Of a DNA stretch of 33,559 bases, positions 30,809 to 33,559 are shown one piece after another (the stretch's first letter is position 1; every line of letters starts with the position of its first letter). This stretch comes from Gemmatimonadota bacterium. Lineage in GTDB: Bacteria > Latescibacterota > UBA2968 > UBA8231. The translations under genes and the position numbers were made by a program. Under the pieces are notes generated by a model. It was not told the DNA's origin. It was given only the letters and a program-made list of their open reading frames with translations, and searched no databases. The DNA lies in assembly GCA_002712305.1 (NCBI GenBank), contig PATE01000143.1, forward strand, positions 1 through 33,559, written 5' to 3'.

Positions 30809-33559
30809 TCAGCGGAGCAGGAGCATCTTGCGCTCAGCCTGCCAGCCACGACCCGTGAGACGCGCGAAGTAGGTTCCCGAAGCGACCTGACGGCCGGCGG
30901 CGTCTCTCCCGTCCCAGTAGACGGTGTGGATTCCGGCGGGCATACTCGAACGCAACAGGGTCCGGATCGCTTGCCCCGTGGCATCGTAGACGGTGAGGCG
31001 AATGGAATCGGGGGCGCGCAGTTCGAGTCGCAGTGCCGTCCGCGGGTTGAACGGATTGGGATAGTTTTGTCCAAGAGCGAATCGCTCAGGCGTCGCCAGC
31101 ACACCCCACGTGCCGGCCTGCCCTTGATGCGAGCGGTCGACCAGATCAGCCCGCAGGAGCCTCACGCTCTGCGCCTCCGCCGACGGGGCCATCGGTTCGA
31201 AGAGCAACTCGGCCAGACCGCCCGTATCACTGACCGGTCCCGCATCGCCTCGGTGAGCGGCGCCCAGATCGACAAGACCCTCCCCTTCACGGAAGGCATG
31301 GATCGCCTCCAGAGGAGACACCCATTCGCCGGGCACATGGCCCCGAAGTCGCCATTGAGAAGGGTCGAATGCCAGTCGCAGTCCGTAGGCCCTGGTATCG
31401 GCGAGGCCTTCACCACCTATGCGAACCAGCAAATTGCCGTTCGGTTGCACATGACGCTGCACGTCGATTGCGGGAGGCACATCATTGATCGGACGGTAGG
31501 AGGGCTCGACACCTCGGATACCGAAATTGGCGGCCACCATGTTCAGATCTTCAACCCACACGAGGCTGTCGCCGTCTACATCGGCCAGAGCCCCAGCGTG
31601 TGCGGGACTTGTGGTCACGCCGAAGTACGTGATCACGAAATCGACATCGAGCTGGTCGATCTCATTGTCAGGACTCGAGGTATTGGACGTATCTACCCAA
31701 CCGGTGACATCGCCACCGAGTAGATACTGTGCCTGTGAGACCCCATCTCTGAGCACCGTGGGTTGCAGACCGGTGATCTGATCACCTGGGTTTACCTGCA
31801 CCGACGGCACGTGGCCGTCGAGGTACCGGTCAACGTGGACTGCAAGGTGGTAGTTCCCCGTGGGCACGCTAGTGAGTGTGAAGGTGCCCTGAGCATCGAC
31901 GGAGTCCTGTATTCCGGCCTTAGTGCTATTCACGTCGTTGACGGCTTCAAACAGTGAATCAGAGACGGTGGTGAACCCATTATTTTCGCGCAGCATGAGG
32001 GTCACTTCTTCCGCGTGATTGGTCCTACCCTGAAGTTGCACCAGTCCGGCGAGGGTTCCGCGCGGCAGGAAGTCGACAACCGCACCGGTCTCGGGGGCCA
32101 GAGACCCCATTTCGATTCCATTGCGATAGAACGCCGAACGACGCTGCTCAATATTGTCAACGCGAACTTGCGCAGTCCCTTCCACATTGCGCGAAGCCAA
32201 TGTGATCGTTGCCAGAGGCTCGGTTCCGTCAAAGGTGCGCCCGCTCTGTTCGAAATACACCAGGTCCATCACCCACCGACCCGCCAGCGATGAATCGGTA
32301 GCGACCTTCACCGAGTCGTAGAGGGTCTGACCCGCAAGGGCAGAGGACACGGCGAAGGGCTGTACCCCCGCCGTCGTCGCATCCTGATCCACCACCGTCG
32401 TCACCAGCGTATCCACGCTGATGAACACCGACACGACGTCGACGGTTTCCCCATCGGTATGAGGATGGATGGCAAAGGTAGTCGTGTCACGCCAGGCCTC
32501 CATCGTCCGTCGAGCTGGCAGGATTTCGATCGCTGAGCGCACCAGCCCCACGGCGCCCGTGGGCAGTCCGTCCACCGTCAGTCTGCCCGGAACGCGCTGC
32601 ACGAGACTGGATGGGCCGGGTTCATCGGTGCCAGCGCCAGGATCCAACACGACGTAGGCGTGATACTCGCCGTCGCTCAGAGGAATCGCCTGGCCGTCGA
32701 AGGTCTGGATCATCCGTGAGGGTCGAGCGTCGAACCGCACGGTCGTGTTCTCGCTGACAGGTGCTCCCGAGGCCAACGACCCGTCGGTGGAGGTCAGGAC
32801 CCAGAGACTGTCACCCGCGGCAGCCTGCAGTTGACTCCAGCTCAGTTCGGATGCGGTGGCCTGGGCCGTGAGGGCGGGGATCATCACCACCCAGATCAAG
32901 GCGTCGTCATCGACGTCCCTGGCTTCCCAGGACACTTCGAAGCTGCGTCGGCCGTCGACGGCAACCAGTGCCATCGGTGCAAGAATCGTCAGATGAGGTT
33001 CGTGTTCGAAGGACAGGGTTCGCAGGGTCCCCGTGCCGTCTTCCCAGCGGACGAGTCTCTCTGTCCCCCCGCCGGTGATGACGCCGTACAGGTAGTAGGG
33101 CGTGTTCTCCAGGGGAACTCCCCCATCATCCGGGTTTGTATAGGCCCACAGATCCCAGGCGTACTGGTTGTCTGCCTGAACCCCATCCGTGGCGCTGAGC
33201 GAATCGACGATCTCGTGCGTATCGAGTGCTGAATTCGCCGCCGCCGACTCAATGGCACTGACCCCATTGGGAATGGCGAATGTGGAATCGGCGGAGTAGT
33301 ACAGGTCGATCAGCGCCGTGTCGTCGCGATCGAAGTCCCCGTCGAGACCAGCGTCCTGATTCCACGTAATCGTGTGAAACCTCGCCGGCATGGCTCCGCC
33401 TGTGGCGATCACCGTGTCCAGGCGCACGTCGAACACCAATAGGGGTGAATGTCGCACCCGGTACGTCGTATCGCTTCGCGTCAACGACAGGGTCGTTCCA
33501 TCGGTGATGACAGCATAGATGAAGTAGTCCCCCGCGGGGACGACAGAACTGTCGTCGGG
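30809..33559 (-). CDS. Giant secreted protein B' (5' end outside window): YYxY modules, cohesin-like, carboxypeptidase-regulatory-like, dockerin, C-terminal sorting domain
   Basis: The frame is open from the window edge; 916 codons are visible and the true start lies upstream. A TTG at 33484 is only an internal codon, because the 25 codons before it continue a conserved module (PAGDYFIYAVITDG). Three YYxY modules are visible (DYFIYAVITDG, TPYYLYGVITGG, GEYHAYVVLDPG). A cohesin-like domain (about 32530-32140) and a carboxypeptidase-regulatory-like domain (about 32065-31770) follow. Then come a dockerin (about 31725-31515), a second cohesin-like sandwich and the C-terminal domain (NYPNPFNPRTALRLE, ending LLLR). 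It is a clear paralogue of the gene at 22030-26088. No catalytic domain is seen. An extracellular scaffold component is inferred. Confidence 0.84.
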   Translation of the reverse strand, partial: PDDSSVVPAGDYFIYAVITDGTTLSLTRSDTTYRVRHSPLLVFDVRLDTVIATGGAMPARFHTITWNQDAGLDGDFDRDDTALIDLYYSADSTFAIPNGVSAIESAAANSALDTHEIVDSLSATDGVQADNQYAWDLWAYTNPDDGGVPLENTPYYLYGVITGGGTERLVRWEDGTGTLRTLSFEHEPHLTILAPMALVAVDGRRSFEVSWEARDVDDDALIWVVMIPALTAQATASELSWSQLQAAAGDSLWVLTSTDGSLASGAPVSENTTVRFDARPSRMIQTFDGQAIPLSDGEYHAYVVLDPGAGTDEPGPSSLVQRVPGRLTVDGLPTGAVGLVRSAIEILPARRTMEAWRDTTTFAIHPHTDGETVDVVSVFISVDTLVTTVVDQDATTAGVQPFAVSSALAGQTLYDSVKVATDSSLAGRWVMDLVYFEQSGRTFDGTEPLATITLASRNVEGTAQVRVDNIEQRRSAFYRNGIEMGSLAPETGAVVDFLPRGTLAGLVQLQGRTNHAEEVTLMLRENNGFTTVSDSLFEAVNDVNSTKAGIQDSVDAQGTFTLTSVPTGNYHLAVHVDRYLDGHVPSVQVNPGDQITGLQPTVLRDGVSQAQYLLGGDVTGWVDTSNTSSPDNEIDQLDVDFVITYFGVTTSPAHAGALADVDGDSLVWVEDLNMVAANFGIRGVEPSYRPINDVPPAIDVQRHVQPNGNLLVRIGGEGLADTRAYGLRLAFDPSQWRLRGHVPGEWVSPLEAIHAFREGEGLVDLGAAHRGDAGPVSDTGGLAELLFEPMAPSAEAQSVRLLRADLVDRSHQGQAGTWGVLATPERFALGQNYPNPFNPRTALRLELRAPDSIRLTVYDATGQAIRTLLRSSMPAGIHTVYWDGRDAAGRQVASGTYFARLTGRGWQAERKMLLLR
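31515..31725 (-). other. Dockerin-like module in protein B'
   Basis: The second loop LADVDGDSLVWVEDLNMVAA has Asp at the expected calcium positions. The first loop starts GGDVTGWVDTSNTSS and resumes PDNEIDQLDVDF, with the same type of interruption as the module in protein B. Confidence 0.68.

Larger units (their letters stand above)
17888..33559 (-). repeat. Two-gene cassette (B then A) present twice in tandem: B'-A'-B-A
   Basis: The genes at 30809 and 22030 share module order and many phrases; the genes at 26280 and 17888 share an N-terminal cohesin-like domain, tandem Ig-like repeats and the pre-C-terminal region. In transcription order they alternate. The copies are well diverged at the sequence level, so the duplication is old. 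Confidence 0.65.

Noticed and set aside
12589-33559. Cellulosome gene cluster
   Set aside because: Cohesin-like and dockerin modules are present, but no glycoside hydrolase, carbohydrate esterase or carbohydrate-binding domain is visible in any of the five proteins.

Overview
This window is a GC-rich (by eye about 60%) bacterial chromosome segment. Sixteen genes can be supported and all read on the minus strand, so transcription runs from right to left. Packing is very tight: several neighbours overlap by 1 to 4 bases and no gap exceeds 200 bases. I saw no RNA gene, insertion sequence, CRISPR array or phage gene. The organism is probably a Gram-negative member of the Fibrobacterota-Chlorobiota-Bacteroidota/Gemmatimonadota/Latescibacterota neighbourhood. 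The reasons are an outer-membrane barrel protein, lipoproteins, DapF (so a meso-diaminopimelate or lysine pathway), large secreted proteins with the NPFNP-type C-terminal sorting domain, and a CoaBC variant I associate with Bacteroidota-like lineages. The phylum is an inference.

Right part (12.6-33.6 kb): five consecutive genes encode giant exported proteins. Two are dockerin-bearing (30809->33559, cut by the window edge, and 22030-26088). Two are cohesin-headed proteins with tandem beta-sandwich repeats (26280-30773 and 17888-22033). In transcription order they alternate B'-A'-B-A, which looks like a duplicated two-gene cassette. The fifth gene (12586-17877) joins a photosystem II stability-factor/BNR-like propeller, three ASH-type domains, FG-GAP repeats, Fn3, cohesin-like, dockerin and the same C-terminal domain. 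All five end in a T9SS type A/FlgD-Ig-like domain closing with a leucine run and Arg or Lys. No glycoside hydrolase is present, so this resembles an extracellular scaffold or matrix more than a cellulosome.

Middle part (4.5-12.4 kb): a putative promoter and leader hairpin precede a DapF homologue in which both catalytic cysteines are serine. A SprT-like/DUF2786 protein follows, then a three-part outer-membrane protein (gluzincin peptidase, TolB-like propeller, C-terminal beta barrel). Next come a PQQ-type propeller lipoprotein, a small exported protein with a probable pair of compensating frameshifts, and an NHL-like propeller lipoprotein. These five genes after dapF are nearly contiguous and envelope-oriented.

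Left part (1-4.5 kb): a housekeeping run of yicC, an archaeal-type CMP kinase homologue, coaBC, a family 4 uracil-DNA glycosylase and dnaB (cut by the window edge). Many bacteria have yicC-gmk-rpoZ-coaBC here. In this window the kinase slot is filled by a Cmk-type enzyme and no rpoZ is visible.

The most notable observations are the duplicated cohesin/dockerin cassette, the Ser/Ser DapF, a nonapeptide repeat inserted in an ASH domain, and the peptidase-propeller-barrel fusion.
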